Of a stretch of 64,000 nt of DNA, positions 1 to 12,059 are shown one piece after another (within the stretch, counting starts at the first letter, position 1; each line of letters begins with the position of its first letter). Below the pieces are notes generated by a model. The model had not been told where the DNA came from, did not search any database, and saw only the letters and a list, made by a program, of their open reading frames with translations. Source of the stretch: Tricholoma matsutake (lineage: Eukaryota > Basidiomycota > Agaricomycetes > Agaricales > Tricholomataceae); assembly GCA_026075535.2 (NCBI GenBank), contig AP026538.1, positions 15,260,337 through 15,324,336 of the forward strand. Direction: 5' to 3'. A program made the translations under genes and the position numbers.

Positions 1-3000
1 CAGATAGGCGGAAGTCCAAACATGGTGTGCCTGATCATCATGGGCCTGACTGTGAGCTTGCCAGTAAAGACAATGTCACAGATCATGATGATAATTCACA
101 GCATTCCAGTAAATGCTCCTTACTCTCATTCCAGGCTGGTCACCCACTTGCCAATACCCATGGCATGCACTGTCATTCCCTGTCAAAAATTAAAATTCCC
201 AACTTCATAGGTGCAACTCTTCCATGCTTCGACCAAGGTGACCGTGAGTACTACTGCTGTACAATGTTAACACTTTTCAAGCCCTGGAGATCTGGTTTAG
301 ACTTGAAAGGAAGGGAGGAAACTTGGGATGATGCATTCTCAGCACACTCATTTTTGCCACAGCAACTTGAAATAATGAAGAACATGAACATTCGATAGGA
401 GTGCATGGATGACCGAGATGACTTCCATGCTCAAATGAAGAAAGGTGCTGCTCACATACCTGACACAGGAGGCCTTGACAAATGTTTTTTACCGAGCACT
501 GAGGACATGATATTCAACAAAACTACCAATGCCCTTGGTGAACCGCCCACCATCAATGATGAGGATATCTCTGCTGCAGCTGGTAAATGGGAAAGAGCAA
601 GATGTGTGTTAATGAATGATACACACTGCATTCTATCAGACATTGGGTGGTCTGAAACTAAGCCAAGCTCGCTTTCTGAAGAAATCAGCTCTCGACTCTC
701 ACCCTTGCTCCCCACCATTGTCCAAGCACCAAGTGCATGGAAAGCTGTGGTTGCTGCCAAACATGCTGAAACTCTGAATAATAGATCTCGCTATCTGCCT
801 GCCAATGCACAGCTGGGATTCAGACCAGCAAATTTTATCCCAGATGACATGCGTGTCATTGATAAATCCTACTTGTCCAACTCATTCAGGTCAAAGGAAT
901 GGCAGAAGATGATCAACAATGTTTCATGCAGCTTCCAGTTGAACAAGGAACAAAGTCGTGCATTTTCGCATTGTGGTGAACCATATTTGTAACAATGATT
1001 CTGAGCAGTTAAAGATGTATATCGGTGGCATGGCTGGCACTGGCAAGTCCCAGGTTTTCAAGGCACTTCTCAAGTTCTTTTCCTTGAAAAATGAATCTCA
1101 CTGTCTCCTGGTTGTGGCACCCACAGGAAGTGCAGCCGCACTTCTAGGAGGTTCTACATATCATTCCGCTTTTGGTATCAATACTGACAGTTCTCAAACT
1201 TCAAATGTCCAACTCTCACAAATTAAATCAAGGTTGGTAGGAGTGGAATATGTATTTCTTGACGAGGTCTCTATGCTATCATGTAGGGATATGTACCTAA
1301 TCAGTGAATGGTTATCATGACTAATGAACAACCTTGACACCCAATTTGGTGGCATGAACATCATCTTTGCTGGTGATTTTGCACAGTTGCCTCCTGTTAT
1401 AGGTCAAGAGCATGCTTCCCTCTACAGTCGTACCATTGGTAGAAAAGCAACCTCCCTCCAAGAGCAAGAACCTGCGATTGGCAAAGCCTTGTGGCATCAA
1501 GTTATGATGGTTGTTATCCTGTGGGAGAACATGAGGCAATGCATGCAAACAAAAGAAGACACCAAGTTTTGGGAGGCACTGACTAACATGCATTACAAAG
1601 CCTGCTCTCCTGAAGACATTGCATTTCTGAGGAGTAGGGTATTGAGTGGTTTGCCTGGACGATCATGTGTCAATGAACCTCAGTTTCAAAACATGTCCAT
1701 TATTATGGCACTTAGTTCTGTAAAGGACAAAGTAAACAGAATAGGGTGCTTGAGATTTGCCGCTGAAACAGGACAGGAATTGACTCACTTCTATTTGGTA
1801 GATACAGTGCCTTCCAAGGAACCCTCAGGGAATGCTTGCCATGGATCATCTGGCAAGAGATGAACAGTCAAGCACAACAAGATACCCAATAATATCCAGA
1901 GAGTGCTTTGGGAGTAACCTTGTTGCACAAATACAAAGCTCATTCCTGTGAAGCTTTCGCTCTGTATTGGTATGCCACTGATGATATGGAACAATGCTGC
2001 AATGGAGCTTGGCATTACAAAAGGACAAGAGGCCTTTGTGTGGTCATGGGAATCCTCACATAACTTAGAGGGAAAACAAGTATTGGAAACCCTCTTTGTC
2101 AAGCTTATAGATCCTCCAGCCATGGTTCGGGTGGAAGGGTTGCCTGACAATGTGGTACCATTGATGAAAATGAGCATGTCAACCACCTGTCAGTTACCAG
2201 ATGGTACAACAATCACTGTCTCACGAAATCAGATAGAAGCAATTCCAGATTTTGCAATGACCAACTATGCATCCCAAGGAAAGACAAGGCCTTACAATGT
2301 AGTTGACTTAAGCTACAGCCAATCCCACCAGGGATACTACACCACCTTGTCTTGGAGCGCCACCGCTAATGGGACATTGATTCTGTTGAGCTTCCATCCA
2401 TGAAAAATTACAGGTGGGGCATCAGGTGCTTTGAGACAAGAGTTTCATGAGCTGGAGCTTCTGGACAACATAACAATGTTGAGGTTTGTGGACAAGCTTC
2501 TGAGATGAATTGCTATGGCCAACCGAAGAAATCATTTAATCGCATTGTTTTGAGAGCATAAGGGTGCAAATTACATACCTTCAACCATGCACAAGGCGAT
2601 ATGGTGGAGTAAGGCAGATCCTTTCCTTGAATGTGAAGGTTCCAATGTGGAATGGTCTGTCATTGGCAGAAAATTGAGTAAACGAGCGGTGGATGATAAG
2701 AAACTGGAGAATAACATGGGTAGTGAACTTCCTGATTTGAAAGCCATTCAGATGCCGATGGGTAAACACCTGAGTTCAGTTACTAAACCCTGCAGCCCGC
2801 CTAGAAAAAGAAAGAGATCAGATATGTTTGTCCCTGCAAAAAAGCTAAAGATGATTGGTTTTGAGCCCACCTCGATGGGAAGCCTGCAGTCCCTTTCCAT
2901 GAATGTACCTTTTGGAATGCAATAGGAAAACAATAGTTGTGCCTATGATGCAATCTTCACACTACTCTTTAATGTTTGGAGGGAGGATCCTGCTTCTATA

Positions 3001-3276
3001 CATGCCAGTTGGCAAGAACTGCAATCTGATATGTTGAATGAATTATTGGACAGTTTTAGATCACATAAAAGCATACCTGCGGAGCATTCTGAGGCATGCT
3101 ATACCTTGGATCAAATCAGAGAATACATGAGGCATCACTTAGCAAGGTTATCAGGTAACTTTGTGTTTGGCAAGTATACGAGTGTCAACTCGGTCTTGGA
3201 CCATTTGTTGACTTTGGCATCTGTTGTAACAAGGTTGGTCTGGTTTTGCCCGAGAGGTCATGACATTGATATGTGA
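1..3276 (+). pseudogene. PIF1-like DNA helicase with cysteine-protease-like tail (Helitron-associated type), broken, 5' end outside window
   Basis: The reading frame is already open at base 3, so the gene starts upstream of the window. It shows the GDREYYC...FKPWR block known just upstream of the helicase in fungal Helitron-type proteins. It continues to the helicase motifs: Walker A GMAGTGKS (1027-1050), Walker B VFLDEVSML (about 1253-1278), GDFAQLPPV (1372-1398) and the C-terminal TNYASQGKT...SYSQSHQGYYTTLS block near 2260-2360. After about 2590 a basic linker leads to ENNSCAYDA (candidate catalytic Cys codon 2938-2940) and CPRGH (3247-3261), which resemble a papain-fold protease or deubiquitinase start. 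The frame is broken by stops at 396, 1318, 1861, 1915, 2401, 2506, 2551 and 2923 and a frameshift near 964. Five of the eight stops are TGA. Helicase identity is firm; the protease label is an inference from the NNSCAYDA motif. Confidence 0.85.
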
Positions 3277-3887
3277 CAAGCTGAATCATCTTGTCATATA
3301 GTATTGTCAAGGCATGGGTGTGGTTTGGATTTGACTGGGATAGCCACGAAAGACACTTGCACTTGTGCAATGTCCCCTGCCCGAAACATCTGTGGCTTGC
3401 AGTTCTTGTATCTGTGCATTCACCCAATCAGTTTTATGCACTTTTGGGCTTCTTTGTTGAGTCTGCATGTTGAAAAGTAATGAACTTGGTTGTCTTCGGT
3501 GTGTTCAAATGAATGTGTTCTGTTGCCTTGCACCATGCTCTGCAAGATGCCTTTTGGATCAACACCTGGTAGGAATGGTGTGTCCTTCAGCCCCAGTGAA
3601 AATTGGACCTGACCACGCCAAGAAAGAACATTAAAGAATGATATGGGAAATCTTATTTTGATTGTGATTGATATTGATTGATTTGACATTTTGAATTCTA
3701 AATCTTCCTATGATGTTCACATCCTTTGACAAGTACATCAAGTCTCATAGAGTTTCCTGCAGCCTTGGACACAAAGCAACGTTTACATGTGCACTTTACA
3801 CCTCTTCACACAAATGTTTATGAGTGCCACACAAAGGTATGTCAATATATCAATATCTTGCATGAGCTTTGCATTGAATTGCACATC
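3277..3887. other. No gene recognised
   Basis: This stretch follows the last in-frame residues of the PIF1-like relic. Short open frames exist on both strands but none shows a recognisable motif. It may hold the decayed end of the helicase element. I looked for a Helitron 3' hairpin followed by CTRR and saw no convincing one. Confidence 0.5.
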
Positions 3888-4702
3888 TCACACTAGCAGT
3901 CATATATTCACATAGACACCTACATCAACTAGCCAGTAAGCTGCAGTATGTCCAGTTAGTGTACTAATCAAGACATTGACTAGTCAGTATGCCCATACCC
4001 CTCTGCTGAACCTACGCCCTTGTCTTTGATGACCTAACTGGACACACAAAATTCTTATCTCCCCACCAATCCACTCCATCCTTTCCCAAGCTCTCTCTTC
4101 TGTTGCTCCAAATATTCGTCCTATAAGCCAGAGACAAACCTTTACTGCAAAGCCTTAATGTCGAGCTTGCAGAGAACACCTGAAGGTTCATTGTTCTTAC
4201 TCAAGACAATGAGCACCAATGAGCGCGCAGCAGTAATGGGACACACTGACAAAGAATGTGGGGTTAGTAATGCATAACATGTTTAATGTGTTAACAGTCT
4301 AATTGTAGATGAATAGCCTGGTAGATCTATGTGTAGCCCTCAGGGGCCTTGAGGAAGACCTAAGGCCTAGTGCACAGTGGGGTGTGAGGTGCTGAGATTC
4401 AATACACAACATTTGGTCAATGTGTAATTTCGCTTTCCAGATATTTTTTATTTTATTGCTACTTCTCATTGTGTCGTATAGCAATCTGATACTCAGTACT
4501 CAAGTAGCTCAAGTACTAGTCCCATGCAGTACTCACATTCTTTGTCCATGTCGACTATGCCTTTCTTTTCAATAATATACTTATCAAATCAGTCAGAATC
4601 AATGGAATTTGAATTCTTGGCACTTGGGATCCCACACCCATTTTGCTAGTCCCAAAATTCCTTAATGTTCCTTAAGCCTTTCTACCACTTTCTACCTAGC
4701 TT

Positions 4703-7700
4703 ATGATGCTGCCAAAATACTCTGAGAAACCTGCCACTAATAGGCCCAGCAAAGAATACTTCTGTGACTGCTCTAGGTTTTGCAAAGGTCAACAAAACAA
4801 AGTCTCTTGTTCCACACACCTTAGACATGCTCCATCTCACAATGCTGACCTCGAGAAGAGATTGGCACGGTTTAAAAGGAGCAACAATTCTGCTGCCATC
4901 CAAATGACCAGGACATCATGGGAGGGAGATTCCAGACCATCCAATGGAGCAAGCCTGCCCCAAGAAAGCTTATTGAACACAGCAAATGCTGCAACACCAG
5001 CGATGGTATGTCATATTCAATGTTAACCCTGCCAGTGGTTTGCTAAACAACTCTAGTCAATTCCCAAGGCTCTGGACACAGACTTTGACTGTGGAGCAGT
5101 TGTTGGAATGCCAGTGGAAATGATGGGTGCAGAGACCCAGCCAACAGATGCAGATGCATGAACGGTATGTTGCTAGCATGAATTAACTACTAGATTTTTA
5201 TGAATTATGTCACGGTGGACAAGGATCATGCTCAAGCCACCCCTATGCCTACCCCGGAAATGGACGAAGACCATATAACAAATGTCCATCATAACCAGTG
5301 TGGCAGACATGACTCGGGAACAGGGCTCAATACCACTGATGAAATGCAGGGAATTCTCGGTGATTCCAGATGTCTGGACTCAGATCATCTTCATCGCTTG
5401 TGGAATCCACCAACATCATGTGCTGATGTTACTGATCCTGATTTCCATCTGGGGTTGGACTTATGCCTTGCAAGCATTAATTCTTCTCAGGACACATCCA
5501 CAGCTTCCCGAGATGCTATACTATGGTATCACCCTGATGATGAGATACCATCATATGATCAGATGAAATGACAGATTGCCAAAATCACTGGTGTTGTACC
5601 TATAGTGGATGACGTGTGCAAAAATAGCTGTATAGCATACACTGGTCCTCTGGCAAAGCTTGATGAGTGCCCAGAGTGTGATGCTCCACGTCTTGATCCT
5701 TTGACAAAAAAGGCTGAACAGCACCTTTTTATGATCCCTCCTGGACCACAGTTGCAAGCACAGTGGCAAGATGTTGAAGGTGCAAATCAGATGAGATATC
5801 GGAGGACAAAAATGAGTGAGATCATTGCCAAACTACAGTGGACTGGTGGAGTGCTGTCTGCTTTTTCCGACTTCTTACACTCCAGTGCATATCTTGAAGA
5901 GGTCAGAAGTGGTTGTATCAAGGACACTGACATGGTTCTGATGCTCTCCATGGATGGGGCCCAACTCTACAAGCACAAAACATCAGATTGTTGGATCTAT
6001 ATTTGGATCATATTTGACCTTGCCCCTGACTTACACTACAAGAAGAGATATGTCCTTCTGGGTGGTTTTATTCCAGGCAAACCAAAATTTGTTGAATCGT
6101 TCCTTTTTCCAGGATTACATCAGCTTGCTTCTTTGCAGTGTGAGGGCCTTTGGATTTGGGATGCATCACAGAATGAGGTCTTCATGTCAAAACCATTTTT
6201 TGCCTTGAGAACTGCGGATGGTCCTGGCATGGCATCTCTGAATGGACTTGTTGGGCATCTTGGTAAACATGGATGCCATTTATATTGCTCGATTCCTGGA
6301 TGACACAAGCCTAATGGGCCACATTATTATCCAGCCCTTCTTAAGCCCAACAACTACACAGTCAATGGGTGTGACCATGGCGACATATCATCTACAAACC
6401 TTCCATCTTGCTCCCAGGCAAATTATATCACAAACCTTTGCCATCTCATGTCTTCTCCAAATGAAACAAACTATAAGAAACAATGGCTTGCAACAGGGAT
6501 ATCAAAGCCAAGTATCTTCCTTGGTCTACAACATGACAAGATGCTGGGTATTCCAAGTTGTTTTGGTTCTGACATCATGCACCTTGGTTCACTAAATTTG
6601 CCTGACCTTCTGATTAACTTATGGCATGGCACTTTTGATTGTGATACAAGGGATAAATGCTTGACCTGGGACTGGGCCAAGCTCCAAGGCAGTAGATGGG
6701 TAGAGCATAGGCATCAAGTTGCTGCGGCTACTCCATATCTGCCTGGTTCCTTCGATCAGCCACCATGCAATCCAGCTGAAAAGATATCAAGTGGTTATAA
6801 GGCCTGGGAATTTCTTCTGTATCTATTTGGATTGGGACCAGGGCTACTATACAGCATCCTACTGGAGAAGTACTATCAGAATTTTTGCAAACTTGTCTTT
6901 GGGATGCATATTATCCAACAATACCATATCATTAATGAGGACCTTTCAAAAGCTCATGCAGCCTTACTAGAATTTGCATATGAATTTGAGCTGCTATATT
7001 ATCAGCGTCAAATGGATTGCCTTCAATTTGTGAGGCAAAGTGTCCATGCATTGACACACCTTGCACCCAAGGTTATTTGCATTGGACCACCTGCCTGTTC
7101 ATCACAATGGACCATGGAATGCACCATTGGGAACTTGGGCCAAGAGATGCACCAGCCATCAAACATGTACACCGATCTCTCTCAGAGGGGTCTTCTACAA
7201 TCTCAGATCAATGCTCTCAAAGCAATGGTACCAGATCTTGAACCATCACCACCTGTTGTGCCTCGAGGGGGGAAGGATATCAGCGATGGATACATTCTTT
7301 TGCAAGCAAAGGACAGCTGTCTTCGGCCTATCACAGATATCGAGAAACAGGCATTTTCAATTTACTTGAAAGACACTCATGCATTGGAATTTGCTGAAGA
7401 CTGGTCCCCAGGGGTTGCTAAATGGGCAAGGCTACATCTCCCTAATGGTCAAGTAGCATGGTCTTCCTGGAAGGAAAAGCTGAAACCCCTGGAGAAAGTA
7501 AGAATGGCACAATATATCAAGGTGTGTACTGTTTCAGATCACTCTTTGGATCTTTCATCCAACCTCACATGAAATTATTTTAGTTTCAATGTTCTGCCAA
7601 TGGAGGAATCCATTTTGCCAAAGTCCATTATTATTTTTGATCCCTCATCAAGGATATTGAAAAAACCCTAGCAATGGTTTCACTCTACTCACATCCTCAC

Positions 7701-7931
7701 AAAGAACTTTATGAGTACTCATTTCAGACATTATTGTCTTGTACATATGTGGGTGACAAGCATAGTAATCTCTGGGTAATCGATGTTAAGTTGATCAAGA
7801 GTGTGGTTGCAATGGTTCCTCACCATCCATTTCCTGGGGAAACTCTTGAGCGGTATTTTGTAGTTGAGAAACCTGGACTTGATGTAGCTTGTGTTGGGGG
7901 AGTTGTAGAAGTTGTCATAGATGAGGAATAG
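4703..7931 (+). pseudogene. Tnp2-family transposase, copy 1, broken
   Basis: This is a relic of the large Tnp2-type transposase of basidiomycete CACTA-like elements, which would cut and paste its own element. The N-terminal Cys-rich block KEYFCDCSRFCKG lies near 4757-4795. A probable intron starts at 5006 (GTATGT). The frame then runs from 5200 through CPECDAPRLDP (about 5668-5700), a likely first catalytic Asp in SMDGAQLY (about 5950) and WTMECTIGNLGQE (about 7108). A 62-bp intron at 7522-7583 (GTGTGT...TTTTAG) joins to the conserved C-terminal block ending in RYFVVEKPGLDVA. In-frame TGA stops lie at 5569, 6301 and 7638. The 6301 stop falls where relatives read GRHKP, so a CGA to TGA change is likely. 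About 50% of the protein can be lined up with copy 2 at 14990-17103. Confidence 0.85.
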
Positions 7932-7933
7932 AA

Positions 7934-7963
7934 TTCAATATTCAATATTCAATATTCAATAAT
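7934..7963. repeat. ATTCAAT microsatellite
   Basis: Four tandem units of the 7-mer ATTCAAT / AATATTC follow directly after the Tnp2 stop codon. It is a simple repeat with no assigned role. Confidence 0.8.
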
Positions 7964-8245
7964 GAGTCAAATAACTCGGAACTGTATACAGTTGTATTAT
8001 GAGTTGCTTACATACACATCATACACATGCACACCTTTCCTCCACATTGCCTTTTCATAATTCTCATAATACTAGTGTCACCCTCTCAAACAACCATCGA
8101 TATTGTTTCACAATTCACTGATTCATCAAGATTCACTCACTTTACGTTTTCTTTTTGCATATTTGTACTTGAGTGTATGTAAAGGTGATGAATGACATCT
8201 TCTCTCTCTTCACCTTCCTTGACAATTCTTGTTTTAGCATTCTCC

Positions 8246-8253
8246 ATCAAGTT
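8246..8253. repeat. 8-bp target duplication ATCAAGTT, left of E1
   Basis: ATCAAGTT abuts the TAGTGCTTGAA end of E1. Its partner is not on the other side of E1. It is the reverse complement AACTTGAT at 17812-17819 beside E2, so the pair has been separated by rearrangement. Confidence 0.85.
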
Positions 8254-8544
8254 TAGTGCTTGAAGGTCCAGTCCTAAGGACTGGAAAAAGACTGGGACCA
8301 GACCAAACCAGAACCGATAGAACCGGACTTTTGGTCCCAGTCCTGCTGGTTATGGGGTCAGTTCAGTCCACAGTCCACTGATCTCATGGCGAGCAGCAGG
8401 ACCGCTCGAGACTGGTTAGGACCAGTCTTGAACTGAACTTTGGCATATACATACTACTACTCTGAGTACTATTAGGAGTGCTGGGGGGGAACTCCCCACT
8501 GTCCCTTCTCCTCGCCGTCTCCCTAGTTATAGTCATCTTTCCAC

Positions 8545-9135
8545 TCGTGATCCACCCCACGAGCAGTGGCTTGTGAGGCTAGAAGTGGGTGATGGGTCCT
8601 TCATCATCATTCCCCTTCCCCACCCCCTCATTGTTCACCCATCCTGCCACCCCTCATCATTCCCCCTCCCCGCCATTTCCCTCCCCAGTCGTTGTCATCC
8701 TTCCACCTGCGATCCACCCCATGAGCAGTGGCTTGTGAGGCTGGGAGTGGGTGGTGGGTCCTTCATTGTCATCCCTTCCCCACTGTCCCTCATCATTCCT
8801 CTTCCCCACTGTCCCTCATTGTTCCCCTTCCCCGCTGTCCCTTGTCGTGCCCCCCTTCCTGCTATCTCCCTCCCCTGTCGTAGTCATCCGTCCACCCACG
8901 ACCCACCCATGAGCAGTGGGTTGTGAGGCTGGGAGTGGAGTGGTGGGTCCTTCATTGTTGTTCTAGTACCTCCTGCCCACTCTGCGAGCAGTGGCAGTTG
9001 GTGGTTGGTTGGGGCCAGTTTGTGTTGGCAGCATTGGGCATCCCTACTGTCCACATTGCTCCCCTTCATCATCCTCATATACTAGCACCTGCAGTCCACC
9101 CTACAAGCAGCTGCTTGTAGGGCTGGAGGCAGATG
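8545..9135. repeat. CGAGCA palindrome cluster with C-rich minisatellite (E1)
   Basis: Palindromes of the form CACGAGCARYTGCTCGTG, more or less decayed, occur near 8557, 8715, 8905, 8980 and 9097. They are separated by degenerate CCCCTTCCCC-type units such as GTCCCTCATCATTCC. Several frames stay open across them only because the repeats lack stops. I do not call a gene here. Confidence 0.8.
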
Positions 9136-9281
9136 CGAAGTTGTTGGTGTGTTGTGGGTGCAGTGGTGCCTAGTTGAGGGGGTTAGTGGCACGTCGGTGA
9201 TGTGGTGTGGGTAGAGGAGGCTTACCGGATGGGGTAGGTGCTGTTTGGGGGTCGTGAACCTTGTAATTGCACTGCTAGAAC

Positions 9282-9372
9282 CTAAAGAACAATGTAAAAT
9301 GTCAGTTAGTCTTGAAAAAAAAGGAAGCAGGCTTACCTGGGGGCCCAAATGACATCCAGCATTGTTTGGGCC
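9282..9372 (-). other. Hairpin-intron cassette, E1 copy
   Basis: Read on the minus strand, a 31-base inverted repeat (GGCCCAAA...TTTGGGCC, 9342-9372) is followed within six bases by a consensus intron at 9336-9282: GTAAGC donor, CTAAC-type branch and TTTAG acceptor, 55 nt. The sequence after the acceptor starts GTTCTA as in the other copies. This suggests a transcribed and spliced unit, not proven. Confidence 0.75.
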
Positions 9373-9938
9373 TAGTTTTGGTATCCTATTGAGATAATCT
9401 AGATAAAAAGATAATTAAGCCATTGAAAAGAACAAAAAATGACTTACTTTAACAAAAACAAGCACTACATAGGTTGAATGCAAGGTGGGGAGGCTATGAG
9501 CTGGCACTAACAAGTGTACGCATGTCGATCAATGTGTCGATCACTCAGTCTGGAAGTTGCTGGACAATGTTGGATGCACAGATGTCACTTTGCTGTGTGT
9601 TGAGGACCCTTAAATTGAATCTAGTAAGCAAGAGAATTAGTAGCAGGACACTTGACAACTGTCTGATAAGTTTAAGGCTATATCTTGTGCTTCGAACATC
9701 CAAATTGAAAAAGAAATGCACTTCTAAAATCATCCAAATACATAGAATGAATTTATGGATAAAGATTATATTTATATGTTTTACCCTTTGTGAGCTTAGT
9801 ACATGTCAGAAATCAATTTGGAGGGTTGGGAATGAGCCATAGGATGTCTTTCAATGTTCTGAGATAAGTAGTTGAGTGTTTAATGTGATGTGGAAGTGGT
9901 TGTGGCCAGAAATCTAGTTGAAGTGCATGAATTGACCA
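9373..9938. other. E1 interior without recognised gene
   Basis: Open frames at 9474-9842 (plus) and 9545-9733 (minus) lack known motifs. The plus frame is preserved in E2 (19728-20096, minus) almost residue for residue, with one substitution. That reflects the recent common origin of E1 and E2 and is not evidence of function. Confidence 0.6.
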
Positions 9939-9940
9939 TA

Positions 9941-10870
9941 CTATATCACCCAATTGGTCTGAAATCTCCCAGGGAGTCTGAAATTCAATTTCTACATTTT
10001 ATCTGCTTGTGCAATCCCCCCGGAGTTTTACGGGATCTAATTGACCAGTAGTAATGGATGTATGTATGATTTCACTAAGGAATACAAGCTGTGGAAGCAG
10101 TCAAGAAACAGTAGCTGGAGTGATCAAACAGTGATACAAATGAAAATGTCTTGTTCACCATGGCAAAAACCACTCCCAAAGCCCGAAAAAATTTGACAGG
10201 ACACCTACACTATACCAGACTATGGTAGTATGCTCTCTGCAAATCTCTGGGGGTGTTGTGCCCATGTTCGAGAGCAATGAAGGGACACTGTCAATTTTGT
10301 CACACTTTGTCATGGTAAAATTGAATGTCCACTGGCCGGCTCAACGGCAAGTGGCTCGAGATGCTTGAGGCACAAGAAATCACAAGCAAATGTAAAGCAC
10401 GTGCACTACATACTGTTTCTGGGTGGACCTTGAATTTCGATGAGTTTTGTCACGCTGTCTCTCCTCGCTCTTGAACATGGGCTCACCACCCTGGAGACTT
10501 GAAGAGAGTGTGTTACCGTAGTTTGGTCTAGTGTACAAAAAGCTTGCCTATCTTTGTTCCATATTATGATATCTTTTATGAATTCAATGAAGATTTAAAA
10601 AAAAATGTGTCCTGTAAAATTACTTCGGGCTTTGGGAGTGATTTTTGCTATGGTGAACAAGACATTTTCATTTGTATCACTGTTTGATCACTCCGGCTAC
10701 TGTTTCTCGACTGCTTCCACAACTTGTATTCCTTAGTGAAATCATACATACATCCATTACTACTAGTCAATTAGATCCCGTAAAACTCCGGGGGGATTGC
10801 ACAAGCAGATAGAATGTAGAAATTGAATTTCAGACTCCCTGGGAGATTTCAGACCAATTGGGCGATATAG
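9941..10870. mobile_element. G: foldback/MITE-like element with long inverted arms
   Basis: The sequence starts CTATATCACCCAATTGG and ends with its complement. Inverted arms of about 260 bp (9941-10205 and about 10600-10870) are nearly identical. TA is duplicated at 9939-9940 and 10871-10872. E2 has the empty site with a single TA (19630-19631). The TA duplication points to Tc1/mariner-type mobilisation. There is no coding capacity. Confidence 0.9.
10208..10533. mobile_element. G2: small TA-flanked MITE nested in G
   Basis: Imperfect terminal inverted repeats of about 20 bp (CACTATACCAGACTATGGTA and the relative CACTAGACCAAACTACGGTA) face each other. TA lies at 10206-10207 and 10534-10535. 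The unit sits in the loop of G, so it inserted after G formed. The 326-bp length and TA flanks suggest a mariner-like MITE. Confidence 0.75.
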
Positions 10871-11196
10871 TATGATCTAGTAAAGTTTGACTCGATTGTT
10901 TTGTTTACAACAATCATTTGGCAATTGTATATTGAATACTCTACATAAAAATAAAAACAAAGTTGCTATATATTGCAGTATTGATACTATACATGCCCCA
11001 CCTGTATTTTGTGCATTGGGGGCAGTGAAGGGAGCTTCAGAGATGTCAAAATCGACGAGCTCACTGTGTCAATCATTGTCTGGCAATTGCCGGATACATT
11101 TGATCGACGTGCGTACACTTGTCTTACTGCCACCTCACACTTTCCACCACCTCTCATGCCTCCCATCCAGCCTCTATCACCTTTATCTTGTTTCTA

Positions 11197-11322
11197 GTAA
11201 GTCTTTCACTCTCATTTCTTACAGTTTTCTTTCTTCTTTTGCAGGTTGTATGGCCAAGGTAAGTATTTTCTTATGTTCTTTTCATCTTTTCAACTAACTA
11301 GTGTTTTCTTTGATTTGTAGGT
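11197..11322 (+). other. Two consecutive intron-like segments in E1
   Basis: A GTAAGT...TTTTGCAG segment (11197-11244) is followed, after 14 bases ending GGCCAAG, by a second GTAAGT...CTAAC...TTGTAG segment (11259-11322). The base after it starts the GTTCTTTATGC sequence, like the acceptor side of the cassette in J (47862). The GGCC hairpin is reduced here, so this may be a decayed second cassette on the opposite strand of E1. Confidence 0.55.
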
Positions 11323-11364
11323 TCTTTATGCTACGACGACCTGGCCAGATGACCCCTGCACTGC

Positions 11365-11985
11365 CGCTGCAAGCCTCTGCTTGCAGGGTGGATAACAGGA
11401 CAAGGCGGATCCCAATGACCAGATGCCAGATGACAATGGGCAGCTACAAAACAGATGGAGATGATGCATGTCCCCTGCATCCAGCCTCACAAACCACTGC
11501 TCGTGGGGTGGGTGCTACTTTTCCAACAATGCAAGGTATGTGCGCCTTGTCACCCTGACATTGCCATGTCACTAACAACGACCCCAGTCAGCACCCATGT
11601 CCAGCCTCATGAGCCACAGTTTGTGAGGTGGATCGTGGGTGCAAACTGCCCAATAACGATGGGACGACGAAAAAGACGATGACAAACGGGGGCAGGCAAG
11701 CCAATGAGGGACGGACGACAAACAAGTGACAAACAGTGAATGAACAAGGGACAGCGAGGGAGGCACAGCAAACAATGAAGACGAATGGTGGGTGGGGATG
11801 ATGGTGACAGTGACGGCTGCAACGGGGACAACAACAATGGTCACAATGGGGACAACAACCACAACAGCAGGAGCAGCAGCCCCCTCCCTCACTCAAAGTG
11901 CGAGACGGAGGGGGCCATTATCTTTCTTTTTGTACTAACGAGCCATCCCACATCCAGCCTTGCGAGCCGCTACTCACAGGGTGGA
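11365..11985. repeat. CGAGCA palindrome cluster, right part of E1
   Basis: Degenerate palindrome copies lie near 11370, 11485, 11605 and 11965. They are joined by AAC/ACG-rich spacer sequence that is open in several frames. No protein family is recognisable. Confidence 0.7.
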
Positions 11986-12059
11986 TTTCTTTTCTTTTAA
12001 TTTTAATTTCATTGTTGTACTCGAATTTACTACATATAAGTACAGTAGTAGTATCTAGT

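Larger units (their letters stand above)
3891..8077 (+). mobile_element. Candidate limits of Tnp2 (CACTA-like) element 1
   Basis: The Tnp2 relic at 4703-7931 is enclosed by CACTAG at 3891 and its complement CTAGTG ending at 8077, with TCA directly outside each end (3888-3890 and 8078-8080). A 3-bp duplication and CACTA termini are what CACTA elements show. The terminal match beyond six bases is weak, so these limits are a proposal. Confidence 0.4.

Noticed and set aside
8573..9120. Open frames over the minisatellites (also 20450-20969, 39082-39733, 47973-48497, 57671-58097) as genes
   Set aside because: Several frames on both strands are open at once, composition is repetitive, and lengths change with repeat number.
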